Of a DNA stretch of 46,362 nt, positions 16,677 through 25,067 are shown one piece after another. A program made the translations under genes and the position numbers. Position 1 is the stretch's first letter. Each line of letters starts with the position of its first letter. Source of the DNA: Prochlorococcus sp. AG-409-G20 (GTDB taxonomy: Bacteria; Cyanobacteriota; Cyanobacteriia; PCC-6307; Cyanobiaceae); NCBI GenBank assembly GCA_003215775.1, contig QCJW01000014.1, positions 1 through 46,362 on the forward strand, written 5' to 3'. Below the pieces are notes generated by a model. The model saw only the letters and a program-made list of their open reading frames with translations. It was not told where the DNA came from and ran no database searches.

Positions 16677-18816
16677 CAGAGGAAAGGCCTGGAACGCTCA
16701 CAGCAAGGGACAACTTGCCGATGCTGAAACCTACTACCGCCAGTTAATGTCATTACAACCGGACGTTCGTGACGCAATAAATCTTGGGGCATTACTTCGA
16801 AGCTCTAATCGACTTAACGATGCAGCTGCACACTATCGACATTGGATCTCTATATGGCCAGATAATGAATCACTTAATCTTAATGCAGCCAATTGCCTAC
16901 GGGAACTAGGGGAGCCCAAAGAAGCATTAGCGCTGATTTCAGAAAAGCTAGCGAATCCAGAGCAAAGTTCTATAGAGATTTTAGAAAGTGCTGGCAAATC
17001 ATTTTTAGCTTTAGGCCAACTTAGAGAATGCCAGAATGTTCTGCAAAGAATTTTAGAGCAAGACCCTAATCATTTTGAAGCTTTAGTTGATACTGGGGTA
17101 TCTCTTAGTAGACAAGAGAAGCTAAAACTTGCTTTGAATTATTTTAATAGAGCCCAGAAAGTTGATCCACAAAATTTAAGAGTCAAAGGTAACCGAATCA
17201 CCATCCTTTGTGACCTTGGAGAGATCAAACTAGCGAAGCAACTACTTCAGGAAATTCCAGCATCTAGACAAAATAGACTTGACATTAAATCTGCCAAGTC
17301 AGGACTCTTAATGGCAGAGAAAGAAATGTTTCAGGCATTAGAGATTTTAGAAGAGCTAACATTTGAAGAACCTCACAATGAGGCTCACTGGCTTAACCGA
17401 GCAGCTTCCCTAAGGTCTCTAAAACGTTTGGTTGAAGCTCATTTAATTTTAAAAGCTGGAATCAAGAGGCATCCTTTAAATTTCAAGCTCAGACAAGCAT
17501 ATGGCCAAAGTCTTGCTGAACTAGGCAAACCGCAGCTAGCTATTCCATTACTCAGAGAAGTAATGGATTCAGGAGGAGTAATAAAACAAGAACTGCTTTT
17601 TAATCTTCAGTTCCTAGGTGCAAGTTACAACCTAATAAGTAGCACAGAAAGAAAGCACCTTGCGCAGTCCTGGGAAGAAAAGATGATAAAAATTGGCCCA
17701 ATGTGGCCAGACCTAATGATAGAACCAAGAACAGATAGGCGTTTAAGAATTGGATATATATCAGCTGATTTCTCCAACCATCCTGTTGGAAGATTTACAC
17801 TTCCAATAATCCAGAATCACAATAAAGAGACTATAGAAGTTTGGTGTTTTAGTTGCACTGTTAAGGAAGATTCGTTATCAAGAAAAATAAAAGATAGCTG
17901 TGAGCATTGGATTGATTTAAGGGAAAGACCTAGTGCAATAGCTGCCAGAATAATTGCAGATCAAAGATTAGACATTCTGATAGAGCTAGGTGGCTTTACA
18001 GGCGAAAGTCCAATCAGAATACTTATAGAAAGACCTGCACCAATTCAACTTAGTTATTTAGGGTACCCAGCACCTACATATCTAAAATCAATTGATGGTT
18101 GGCTAGGTGACAAGCAATTATTTAAAAATCTAAATGAAATAGACATGAATGAAAATCTTATCAGACTTCCTGGTGGCTATATGGCTTACGAACCTCAACT
18201 TACTCTTTCAATTGATGATTCTGATCATAAAGAATTCCACTTTGGTAGTTTTAATCATGCACGTAAACTCACACCTCAAACTATTGATCTATGGGTTAAA
18301 TTACTGAATCAAACACCAAATGCGAAATTAGTTCTGAAAAGTATCAGCTTCTTAGAGTTATCAGACAGAGAACGAATTAAGCAAATATTCACATCAAAAG
18401 GGTTAAATAATAAGCGTCTCAAGATTCTTCCTTGGGTAGAGGAAAACACTTCACATCTAACCTTATACAAGGAAATAGATGTTGCACTAGATCCTATTCC
18501 TTACGGAGGAGCTACAACTACAGCAGAAGCATTATGGATGGGCGTTCCAGTTATCACTATTGCAGGAAAAGGAATGGTTGGAGGGCTTAGTGCAAGTATC
18601 TTGCATTACTCAGGGTGCAATGAGTGGATTGCAAATAATGAAGATCAATTCATTACCTTAGGCAAAGAATTCGCGAATTTAGGACCTAGACCTAAACATC
18701 TTCGACAAAAATTAAGGGAAAAAATAAGGTTATCGGAATTTGGAAATGCCAAAAGGCTTGCAAATGAATTAGAAAATACATATCAATCCTTAGTAAACAA
18801 TTTTAATTCGATCTAA
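16657..18816 (+). CDS. TPR protein with SPINDLY/OGT-type (GT41) O-GlcNAc transferase domain
   Basis: A 719-residue protein with TPRs over about residues 8-320 and a GT41 catalytic region from about 360. RIGYISADFSNHPVGRF contains His375, at the place of OGT His498. FGSFNHARK (529-537) ends in Lys537, matching the UDP-binding Lys of OGT. DPIPYGGATTTAEALWMGVPVIT (about residue 612 on) is the family's donor-binding strand-helix. The enzyme should transfer a sugar, probably GlcNAc or another hexose, to Ser/Thr of a protein in the cytoplasm. The start is a GTG at 16657; the next in-frame ATG lies inside the first TPR. The gene starts back to back with the T1SS operon, and its 3' end overlaps the next gene by 14 bases. 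Confidence 0.88.
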   Translation: MVDTNSIRGKAWNAHSKGQLADAETYYRQLMSLQPDVRDAINLGALLRSSNRLNDAAAHYRHWISIWPDNESLNLNAANCLRELGEPKEALALISEKLANPEQSSIEILESAGKSFLALGQLRECQNVLQRILEQDPNHFEALVDTGVSLSRQEKLKLALNYFNRAQKVDPQNLRVKGNRITILCDLGEIKLAKQLLQEIPASRQNRLDIKSAKSGLLMAEKEMFQALEILEELTFEEPHNEAHWLNRAASLRSLKRLVEAHLILKAGIKRHPLNFKLRQAYGQSLAELGKPQLAIPLLREVMDSGGVIKQELLFNLQFLGASYNLISSTERKHLAQSWEEKMIKIGPMWPDLMIEPRTDRRLRIGYISADFSNHPVGRFTLPIIQNHNKETIEVWCFSCTVKEDSLSRKIKDSCEHWIDLRERPSAIAARIIADQRLDILIELGGFTGESPIRILIERPAPIQLSYLGYPAPTYLKSIDGWLGDKQLFKNLNEIDMNENLIRLPGGYMAYEPQLTLSIDDSDHKEFHFGSFNHARKLTPQTIDLWVKLLNQTPNAKLVLKSISFLELSDRERIKQIFTSKGLNNKRLKILPWVEENTSHLTLYKEIDVALDPIPYGGATTTAEALWMGVPVITIAGKGMVGGLSASILHYSGCNEWIANNEDQFITLGKEFANLGPRPKHLRQKLREKIRLSEFGNAKRLANELENTYQSLVNNFNSI

Positions 18817-20995
18817 GCTTCTTCTGATACAAGAAAGACAAAGACTTCTCAAGCTGCTTCATTAAATCAGCTGCATTCCCTAGACTAGAGCCTTGAAGTT
18901 GTTTTCTCCACTTATCACGATTACTTCTTAATTGATTTAAATTACTTGCAATTTGGACGGCTTTGTCTACATATAATTGTGGATTTTCACAAACAAATTC
19001 TGGCAGATCTCCACCTCTTAAAACAGCTGTACTCATCCTACTAACATAATGTTTTCCAGCGAGTGCAATTGTCGGGACTCCCATCCAGAGGGCCTCACAA
19101 GTTGTAGTACAACCACCATTAGGAAAACAATCTAGAGCGATATCTATATGACGATATTGTTCTAAATGCTCTTGCGCTGATGGTGCAAAAGGCAGCCAAA
19201 TAATTTTTTCTGGATCTAAACCAGCCCGCAGCATTCGGCGCCTAAGCAGAGCCTTAGTAGCAGGATCATCTTGATGATTTGCTTTAAGAACCAATCTCGA
19301 ATCTTTAATCGAAGAAAGCAAGGTACCCCAAGTCAAAAGAGTTGCATCTGAAAGCTTACGAGGGTGATTAAAACTGCCAAAACGAACAGGACCTGATTCT
19401 GCTTCACTAATAGAAGCATGAAATTCAGGCAGGATCTCACTAGGTTGCCAGGCTATGAAACATCGCGACAATCGATATACTTCTTCTGAATGCCACTCTT
19501 TCATTGGATCAGGAAAAAGATTCTCATCTCCTATCCAATAATCCATATTTGGTAATCCAGTCGTCGCAAAATATCCCAAATAGGAAATTTGCATTGGCGA
19601 AATACCTGCTAAAAAGCCAGTCATAAAATGACCAGCTGTCCAACCCGAAAGGTCTACCGCTATATCAGCTTTTAATTCCCTTGCAGGACCAACTCTCATA
19701 TGTTCAGGAATTGAACCAAAATCAATTACTTCAAGACCCGATATTTCTTTAAAGTGATCGTGCCATCCTTTCTCACCATAATCCGACAACGAAACCAGCA
19801 TATGGTGATTGTGCAATTGACCTTCAGAAGCTTTAAAAAAACCATGGAGAAACCTTGCCACTGGATGATTATTAATATCTCCGGAGTACCATGCAATCCT
19901 TAAGGGACTTGATGTTGACTTTAACGAAGCAGATCCCATTAATGGAGGACCTCCTGCGGCTATATATTCCTTTCTAAAACCAGGAGCTTTTCGTATGATA
20001 CTAATAAATTTCTTCGTACAACTGTTAACTGCTGGTGATTCACAACTAGCAAGTTGTAAAATCATATTGCATAACAAATCATAAAGAAGAATGTTGTTAT
20101 CAAGGTATAATTGAGGAAGAATGTGTTTTATCCAAGACGCGTATCCAGAATGCTCATAAGCAATTATCAAATTCGAAATATGGCCACACTTATGTTGGTG
20201 AATTGAATTAAATGCTTGTTCCTGGAGTGCATACCGCCTCGCAACTCCTGGCTGTCTCTGAAGTAACTTTAATGAAGTTAATGATTGCAATAACCGTATA
20301 TTTTCTCCATGGATTTGAACTGCATTTCGTATAGCTGGCAAACTTCTTTCAGAATCCTTTGCATCAAAAAGATGCGTAATGTATTGAGAATGCAAACGAA
20401 TATCACTTGGCACTCTGGCAACTACTGGTTGCAAGAGATCTGCAGCTTCAGAATATCTATATTGACCTGCAAGTATTTTGGCCTTACAACTAAGAACCTC
20501 TATGCTATCAGGTTCCTTAGATACATTTAATAATCTTTCTGCATCACTATATTGACGAATTCCTATTAGATAGCCAACTCTGACCAATGTAAGCAACCTA
20601 GACCCATTACCTTCAGCCTTCCAAAAGGCTGCATCTAAAGAAGACAAAGCAGTGTAATCAGAATTAAATAAATATGATTGAGCTACAAGATATCTACTTA
20701 GGGTACTTCCCGGATTAATTCTCCGAATAGTTTCAACTAATTCTATGAATTGATTTCCCTTAAATTGAACATAAGCAGAAAAGGCTAACAAAGAAAGTAA
20801 TTGATACTTCCTATCCAATTCAGAAGTTTGGGCTAGAAGAGCTAACAATTTCACTTCTGCCTTTAGATATTGTGCACATCTAATTAACCTGCCACACTTC
20901 TCCAAGTCCTGGCTAGGCAGAAATTTCTGATTCTCAATCTGATCAGGCCACTCAAGCAGAGGCTTGCTAAATAAGTCGTCAGTCACGCTATTCAA
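18803..20995 (-). CDS. Second TPR/SPINDLY-type (GT41) glycosyltransferase
   Basis: A 730-residue protein with a helical, poorly conserved TPR-like N-terminus (about residues 30-330) and a GT41 catalytic half. IAWYSGDINNHPVARF carries His377, FGSFNHPRKL carries Lys547, and DCFPNGGCTTTCEALWMGVPTIAL gives the donor-binding region near residue 620. All three match the neighbour at 16657-18816, but the TPR halves differ, suggesting a different protein target. The start is TTG at 20995, or GTG at 20986; a stop lies immediately upstream in frame. It sits 34 bases beyond the terminator of the repeat-protein gene, so it is either read through from that gene or expressed from a promoter not seen. It would O-glycosylate proteins in the cytoplasm. 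Confidence 0.86.
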   Translation of the reverse strand: MNSVTDDLFSKPLLEWPDQIENQKFLPSQDLEKCGRLIRCAQYLKAEVKLLALLAQTSELDRKYQLLSLLAFSAYVQFKGNQFIELVETIRRINPGSTLSRYLVAQSYLFNSDYTALSSLDAAFWKAEGNGSRLLTLVRVGYLIGIRQYSDAERLLNVSKEPDSIEVLSCKAKILAGQYRYSEAADLLQPVVARVPSDIRLHSQYITHLFDAKDSERSLPAIRNAVQIHGENIRLLQSLTSLKLLQRQPGVARRYALQEQAFNSIHQHKCGHISNLIIAYEHSGYASWIKHILPQLYLDNNILLYDLLCNMILQLASCESPAVNSCTKKFISIIRKAPGFRKEYIAAGGPPLMGSASLKSTSSPLRIAWYSGDINNHPVARFLHGFFKASEGQLHNHHMLVSLSDYGEKGWHDHFKEISGLEVIDFGSIPEHMRVGPARELKADIAVDLSGWTAGHFMTGFLAGISPMQISYLGYFATTGLPNMDYWIGDENLFPDPMKEWHSEEVYRLSRCFIAWQPSEILPEFHASISEAESGPVRFGSFNHPRKLSDATLLTWGTLLSSIKDSRLVLKANHQDDPATKALLRRRMLRAGLDPEKIIWLPFAPSAQEHLEQYRHIDIALDCFPNGGCTTTCEALWMGVPTIALAGKHYVSRMSTAVLRGGDLPEFVCENPQLYVDKAVQIASNLNQLRSNRDKWRKQLQGSSLGNAADLMKQLEKSLSFLYQKKLRSN

Positions 20996-21029
20996 ATTAC
21001 TTGATCAAGAAGAATAAATAAAAGAGTAC

Positions 21030-21056
21030 AAAAAAAAGGGGGCCAATTAGGCCCCC
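21030..21056 (-). terminator. Rho-independent terminator after repeat-protein gene
   Basis: On the minus strand a perfect 7-bp GC-rich stem (GGCCCCC/GGGGGCC, arms 21050-21056 and 21038-21044, 5-base loop TAATT) is followed by eight T residues (21037-21030). It lies 29 bases after the stop codon of the 864-residue repeat protein. This is the only textbook terminator in the window. Confidence 0.93.
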
Positions 21057-21084
21057 CTTCTTAATTGTGTTAATCCAGTGAGGA

Positions 21085-23679
21085 TCAACCAAGTGCAGTG
21101 ATTGTTGCGTTCGTAACAGTTGCGAATGCAATAGCACCACCACCATTAGAACTAACAGCACCTGAAGAATAACCGTACAGATAGACGTTGGATGTACCAA
21201 ACGCAATCTTAGTTAAGGAAGTAGATGCAGTGAACTCTGTAGTGATGTTAGATCCAGAAGCACCATATGAATCAGAGTAAGCAAGTACAAATGGTGCGTT
21301 ACCAGCGACCTCACCAGTTGAGAACTCTTGGCCGAAGTCAATAGTGTCAGAACCTGATCCAGTACCTAAGTAGAAGGTCGTAGAGCTCAGGGAAGCAGCA
21401 CTCTGGCCTGCAGCAAAGATAATGCTGTCATTTCCATCTCCAGCAAGGATTGTGGAAGCAGACATTACGTTCTCGAAGCTAAGTGTGTCAGCTCCTGTAC
21501 CACCAATGATCCTAGCTGCTGTGGTTGCACCAGCGAGATTGATGGAGTCAGCACCTGCACCACCTTTAACAGTCGCGGTTTCACCCTCACCCAAGATAAG
21601 TGTGTCCGCACCTGCACCACCAGTAATAGTGGAATCAGTGACGTTGGAACTACTGGTTAAGTAAGTCTGTTCAGCACCGAAGGTGATCTTTGAGCTGCTG
21701 AGAACATTACCTAGGGAGAAGGTGTCGTTTCCGCCGCCTCCTAACAAGGTAGAAGAATGAACTTTGGCAGAGCTATAAATCGTGTCAGCACCTGCACCAC
21801 CAGTAATAGAGGTCGCAGTCGTGCCAGCAAAGGTCAATGTATCTGCACCAGTTCCACCAGTAACAGTGACACTTGTAGATACTGCATCGATATCCAAGAT
21901 GCTCTTGGAATCGGCTGTAAGAGTAATTGTTGAACTAGAAACAGCACCACCGAACTGGAAGGTGTCGTTTCCGCCGCCTCCAGCCAAAGTAGATGAACTA
22001 GCAGCACCAGTGATCTTGATACTGTCAGAACCAGCTCCTAGATCAATATCGACAGAAGTTGCTGCTCCAGTAACCAAGATAGTGTCACTACCTGTTCCAC
22101 CTGTTTGAGTAACAGATGTGTAGGCGCCAGAAGCAGTTGAATAGTCATCACCTGTTCCACCTTCTACAGAACCCTTAGAGATAGCTGTGAAGGAGAAGGT
22201 GTCTTTACCAGTACCGCCGTAGACATAGGCAGTATTACTTGTATCAGATGCGGCAACAGAGTCATTACCAGAAGCACCGTAAACAGTTACTCCAGTGTTT
22301 GCTGCTAAAACAATGGTGTCATTACCACCTGCGGTGTCGTCAGAGCTGGTATCAGCAAACAACATTCCTTTGTTAAGGCCGGCAGAAGCTTCAATCCTGT
22401 CAGTACCTGCACCGCCATAAAGACTTGTCTTGACTGAACCAGTGCTACTGCTATGAGCACCTACATACAAGGTGTCATTACCTGTTCCTGCGTCTGCAGT
22501 AACAGTCAGAAGATCTCCGCTCAATCTGATCGAATCATGTCCAGCGAAGCCTTTGAAAGTACCTTGAAGGATTTGTCCTCCAGTTATGGCACCTACAACC
22601 AAAGTATCTGCACCAGCACCACCGTAAACAGTGGAGGTCAGTATTGAAGTTTGAGCTCCAAGGTAAATGGAGTCATTTCCTGTCAAGGTTCCGGAGGAAT
22701 TACCGCCGTAAACAGTTGAGTTCAGAAGTGAAGTTCCTGCACCAAGAACGATGGTGTCAGAACCCTTGTTACCTGAAACAGTAACGGTCTTAATCGTTGA
22801 GGAAGCAGTAACTAGGTCATCACCTGCACCTGCATAAATTGTGGAGCTTTCAATTGCTCCAGCCATGAACAGGGTGTCATTACCTGCATTGGCCTGCGCA
22901 TAAGACTTAGAAACAGCACCAGCTATATAGATACTGTCAGCACCATCAGCTGTGGTATCAGCAGGACTACCGCCATACACAGTTGAGTTGGTGAACTTAT
23001 TGCCAATGGTTAAGGAGTCCTTACCAAGGTTTCCATAAACAGTGGAAGAAGTTACTGAGGACGAAATAGAGATGTCATCATTGTCCTTTCCGCCGCGCAC
23101 ATAAGAACCGCCTTTAACTACGGAAGCGATATTCAGGGTGTCATTTCCTGCATTGCCCTGAATTTCCAATGCACTGACTGAAGTAGCGAAGTAAATCGAG
23201 TCACTTCCATCTGTAGTAGTAACTAGATCACCGCCACCCCAAACAGTTGTGTTGTTAGGGGTTCCTGTGAATAGGAGGGTGTCATCTCCAAGGCCTCCAT
23301 AAACGGTTGCAGAAACAGCGTCATAGCCTGATTCTGAGCCAATATTGAGGGTGTCGTTTCCTGCACCACCATTGGTTAGGAAAGCTGTTGAAGACTTTTT
23401 AACGTAAATACTGTCATTGCCGTCTCCACCACGCATGGTGCTGGTATCAAAAGCGACAATTACGTTGAGGCTGTCGTTTCCGTCAGCGCCTTTAATTGAA
23501 GTATCGGAAACGTTTGCATCGAAATAAATCGAATCGTTTCCGAGGCCAAGGTCAACTCTGTCGCCGCTACCAGCGCCGATAATAGTGTCGTCACCTGCTG
23601 AGGCGACGATCGAGTCTGACCCATTTTGACCAATCAGGGTGTTGGCAGTATCAGTGCCGGTGATGTTGTTGTAAGCCAT
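21085..23679 (-). CDS. RTX-like Ca-binding repeat protein, predicted type I secretion cargo / surface protein
   Basis: An 864-residue acidic protein, very rich in Ser, Thr, Gly, Ala and Asp. No Cys is visible, Lys and Arg are few, and there is no N-terminal signal peptide. About 35 motifs of the GGxGxDxL type (for example GGAGADTLVVG, GGGGNDTFQFG) run from residue 15 to about 800, predicting a Ca-stabilised beta-solenoid. Motifs recur about every 20-25 residues rather than in tandem nonapeptides, and between them lie Ser/Thr clusters such as SSTVYGG. The last 60 or so residues are non-repetitive, hydroxylated and hydrophobic, ending NATITALG, as expected of a C-terminal type I secretion signal. 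It has its own structured leader and a strong terminator, suggesting high expression. Proximity to the exporter and GT41 enzymes suggests a glycosylated surface protein. Confidence 0.87.
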   Translation of the reverse strand: MAYNNITGTDTANTLIGQNGSDSIVASAGDDTIIGAGSGDRVDLGLGNDSIYFDANVSDTSIKGADGNDSLNVIVAFDTSTMRGGDGNDSIYVKKSSTAFLTNGGAGNDTLNIGSESGYDAVSATVYGGLGDDTLLFTGTPNNTTVWGGGDLVTTTDGSDSIYFATSVSALEIQGNAGNDTLNIASVVKGGSYVRGGKDNDDISISSSVTSSTVYGNLGKDSLTIGNKFTNSTVYGGSPADTTADGADSIYIAGAVSKSYAQANAGNDTLFMAGAIESSTIYAGAGDDLVTASSTIKTVTVSGNKGSDTIVLGAGTSLLNSTVYGGNSSGTLTGNDSIYLGAQTSILTSTVYGGAGADTLVVGAITGGQILQGTFKGFAGHDSIRLSGDLLTVTADAGTGNDTLYVGAHSSSTGSVKTSLYGGAGTDRIEASAGLNKGMLFADTSSDDTAGGNDTIVLAANTGVTVYGASGNDSVAASDTSNTAYVYGGTGKDTFSFTAISKGSVEGGTGDDYSTASGAYTSVTQTGGTGSDTILVTGAATSVDIDLGAGSDSIKITGAASSSTLAGGGGNDTFQFGGAVSSSTITLTADSKSILDIDAVSTSVTVTGGTGADTLTFAGTTATSITGGAGADTIYSSAKVHSSTLLGGGGNDTFSLGNVLSSSKITFGAEQTYLTSSSNVTDSTITGGAGADTLILGEGETATVKGGAGADSINLAGATTAARIIGGTGADTLSFENVMSASTILAGDGNDSIIFAAGQSAASLSSTTFYLGTGSGSDTIDFGQEFSTGEVAGNAPFVLAYSDSYGASGSNITTEFTASTSLTKIAFGTSNVYLYGYSSGAVSSNGGGAIAFATVTNATITALG
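21280..23640 (-). repeat. Array of about 35 diverged RTX-like coding repeats
   Basis: The coding sequence consists of diverged repeats of roughly 60-75 bases, each encoding one GGxGxD(T/S)(L/I) turn plus a Ser/Thr-rich segment. At DNA level motifs equivalent to GTGTC(A/G)TTTCC and GCACCACC recur on the plus strand. Best-conserved copies are in the second half. Copies were counted by eye, so the number is approximate. Confidence 0.75.
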
Positions 23680-23695
23680 TAATAGTGGTCGACTG

Positions 23696-23744
23696 TTTGG
23701 TGGGTAAACAGGGGGGGGAGCTCCTCACAACCGGACCCACCAAA
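23696..23744 (-). promoter_or_regulatory. Leader stem-loop of repeat-protein gene (10-bp perfect inverted repeat)
   Basis: TTTGGTGGGT at 23696-23705 and ACCCACCAAA at 23735-23744 are perfect inverted copies. The 29-base loop holds a run of eight G and a GGAGCTCC palindrome. In the minus-strand mRNA the stem ends 16 bases before the ATG of the repeat gene. It may stabilise the transcript or control ribosome access. Confidence 0.6.
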
Positions 23745-23757
23745 GGGGACGGCGTGC

Positions 23758-23782
23758 GTCATTCCTTTTTAAAGAGAATGAC
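23758..23782 (-). promoter_or_regulatory. Second inverted repeat near predicted 5' end of repeat-gene mRNA
   Basis: GTCATTC at 23758-23764 pairs with GAATGAC at 23776-23782, with a further short pairing inside. No T-run follows on the minus strand, so it is unlikely to terminate the upstream operon. With the -10 at 23789-23794, the mRNA would begin with this hairpin. Confidence 0.4.
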
Positions 23783-23788
23783 TGGGCA

Positions 23789-23794
23789 TTTATA
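23789..23794 (-). promoter_or_regulatory. Putative -10 element of repeat-protein gene
   Basis: The minus strand reads TATAAA preceded by TG (ATGATGTATAAATG). Transcription would start near 23782, giving a leader of about 100 bases that contains both inverted repeats. No convincing -35 is visible. Confidence 0.4.
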
Positions 23795-23821
23795 CATCAT
23801 TCCAGGGGCCATAGCTTGCAG

Positions 23822-25054
23822 TTAACCAACACTTGTTGTGGTGTCCACACCAAGAAGCTGTTTCCAACCTGCCAATCCATTCGCAAATTTATACCTCTTA
23901 CTTGCCAAAGATGCAGCTTTTGCAAGACGTTTCCGAAGAGTTGGGTCATCAAAAAGTGAGTCCAAGACCATAACTTGTTCTTTAACATTAAAAAAGTCGA
24001 CAAGCATTGCTGATTCACTATTAATTAGCACTTCTTGCACTGGAGCTGTATTACTTGCAACGATTGTGCAGCCAGCAGCCATGGATTCCAACAAACTCCA
24101 ACTGAGTACAAATGGCACAGTCAAATAAAAATGAATATCACTAGCAGCAAGTACGGAATGATACTGAGCCTCTTGCAAAGGTCCCAGCCAGTGAGTCCTA
24201 GATGCATCAAATGTAAATTCATTCAGAGCCCATTGTTTCCATGATTTGCCATCTTTTCGACTACCCCCATAAGCAACTGTGTCTGACCCAACAATCAATA
24301 CATGAAGATTTGGTCTTTTCTTTTGGAGCTGAGCAATAGTTTGCATTACTTGAGGGAAGCCTCGGTATTCCTCAAACCCTCTTGCTACATAAGTGAGAAC
24401 CTCACATTTATCTCTTGGAGGCAAAACGTCTGGCCAAGCCGACTTCTCACCTTTTAATTTGGCTAAACGCTCGCAATCAATACCTTCATGAATGACTCTT
24501 ACATGACTGGTGAATTTCTCAGGAAACTGCTTTGCTTGCCATTTAGTTGGGACAACCGCATAGTCACAAGCTGCAAGTTCTATAAGCATTTGCGCATTCC
24601 AAGTTCTCAAACGCAAGCGCCGATCTATTTCCAAAGGGCCTTTAGTTAAAAAGTCAACATCTGAATCAACAGGATTGTAATACCATTCAAATAGGCCTAT
24701 TCGCTTGGCATCTGGAAAGACATCACTGAGATAAAGCCCATTACCAAATCCAACGTGATTAATAATCCAATCTGGTTCCCAACCTTCTTTAACTAACTCT
24801 TGACAAGCTCTCACAACAGCCTGACCTTCAAGAATAGCCGACTCAAATCTCCGTAGATAAGGATGCAGAGCTTCCGGTTCATTGGCTGGGTTGCGATGAA
24901 GTTGATATTTCAACAACCTCAAACCTTCAGCTGATGGAGCGTGCCACTCTTTATCTTTTGCTACAAAAACTACTTCATGCCCTTCTTGCGCAAGAGCAGG
25001 CGCCAAGCGCCGAAACTGAGCAGGAAAATTGGGATGACAAAAAAGAATTCGCAA
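23822..25054 (-). CDS. Glycosyltransferase family 4, PFVLSWSLLE subtype
   Basis: A 410-residue GT-B enzyme. It opens with the typical MRILFCHPNFPAQFRRLAP strand-loop-helix. It continues with VVPTKWQAKQFP and HEGID (about residue 189-193), and the donor domain has VLIVGSDTVAYGG and VPFVLSWSLLESMAAG. Glu323 is the second Glu of the usual E(x)7E pair, while the first position is Phe315. The same substitution occurs in the paralog at 33531-34736, so it is a subfamily trait. The start is TTG at 25054, with AAGG directly before it and no other start nearby. It is 13 bases after the duplicated-domain gene and is the last gene of the operon 27816 to 23822, upstream of the repeat-protein leader. Confidence 0.86.
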   Translation of the reverse strand: MRILFCHPNFPAQFRRLAPALAQEGHEVVFVAKDKEWHAPSAEGLRLLKYQLHRNPANEPEALHPYLRRFESAILEGQAVVRACQELVKEGWEPDWIINHVGFGNGLYLSDVFPDAKRIGLFEWYYNPVDSDVDFLTKGPLEIDRRLRLRTWNAQMLIELAACDYAVVPTKWQAKQFPEKFTSHVRVIHEGIDCERLAKLKGEKSAWPDVLPPRDKCEVLTYVARGFEEYRGFPQVMQTIAQLQKKRPNLHVLIVGSDTVAYGGSRKDGKSWKQWALNEFTFDASRTHWLGPLQEAQYHSVLAASDIHFYLTVPFVLSWSLLESMAAGCTIVASNTAPVQEVLINSESAMLVDFFNVKEQVMVLDSLFDDPTLRKRLAKAASLASKRYKFANGLAGWKQLLGVDTTTSVG

Positions 25055-25067
25055 CCTTAAATCAAGC

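Noticed and set aside
20997-21206. 69-residue minus-strand ORF overlapping the end of the repeat gene and the terminator
   Set aside because: It lies out of frame in the end of the 864-residue gene and would read through the terminator hairpin; composition is not protein-like.
21422-22108. Plus-strand ORFs rich in Ala/Pro/Ser opposite the repeat protein (21422-21664, 21782-22108)
   Set aside because: They are antisense readings of the RTX-like repeats; the periodic codons avoid stops on the other strand. No start signals or family features.
21280-23640. Possible CRISPR or intergenic tandem repeat array
   Set aside because: Repeats are diverged, spaced without unique spacers, and encode an unbroken protein with RTX-type motifs.
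23758-23782. Inverted repeat as a terminator of the upstream GT operon
   Set aside because: The stem is AT-rich and followed on the minus strand by GCACGCC with no T-run.
23822-24244. Short ORFs in other frames at the 3' end of the GT4 gene (23797-24018, 23838-24128, 24035-24244)
   Set aside because: All overlap the conserved donor-binding domain of the GT4 enzyme.
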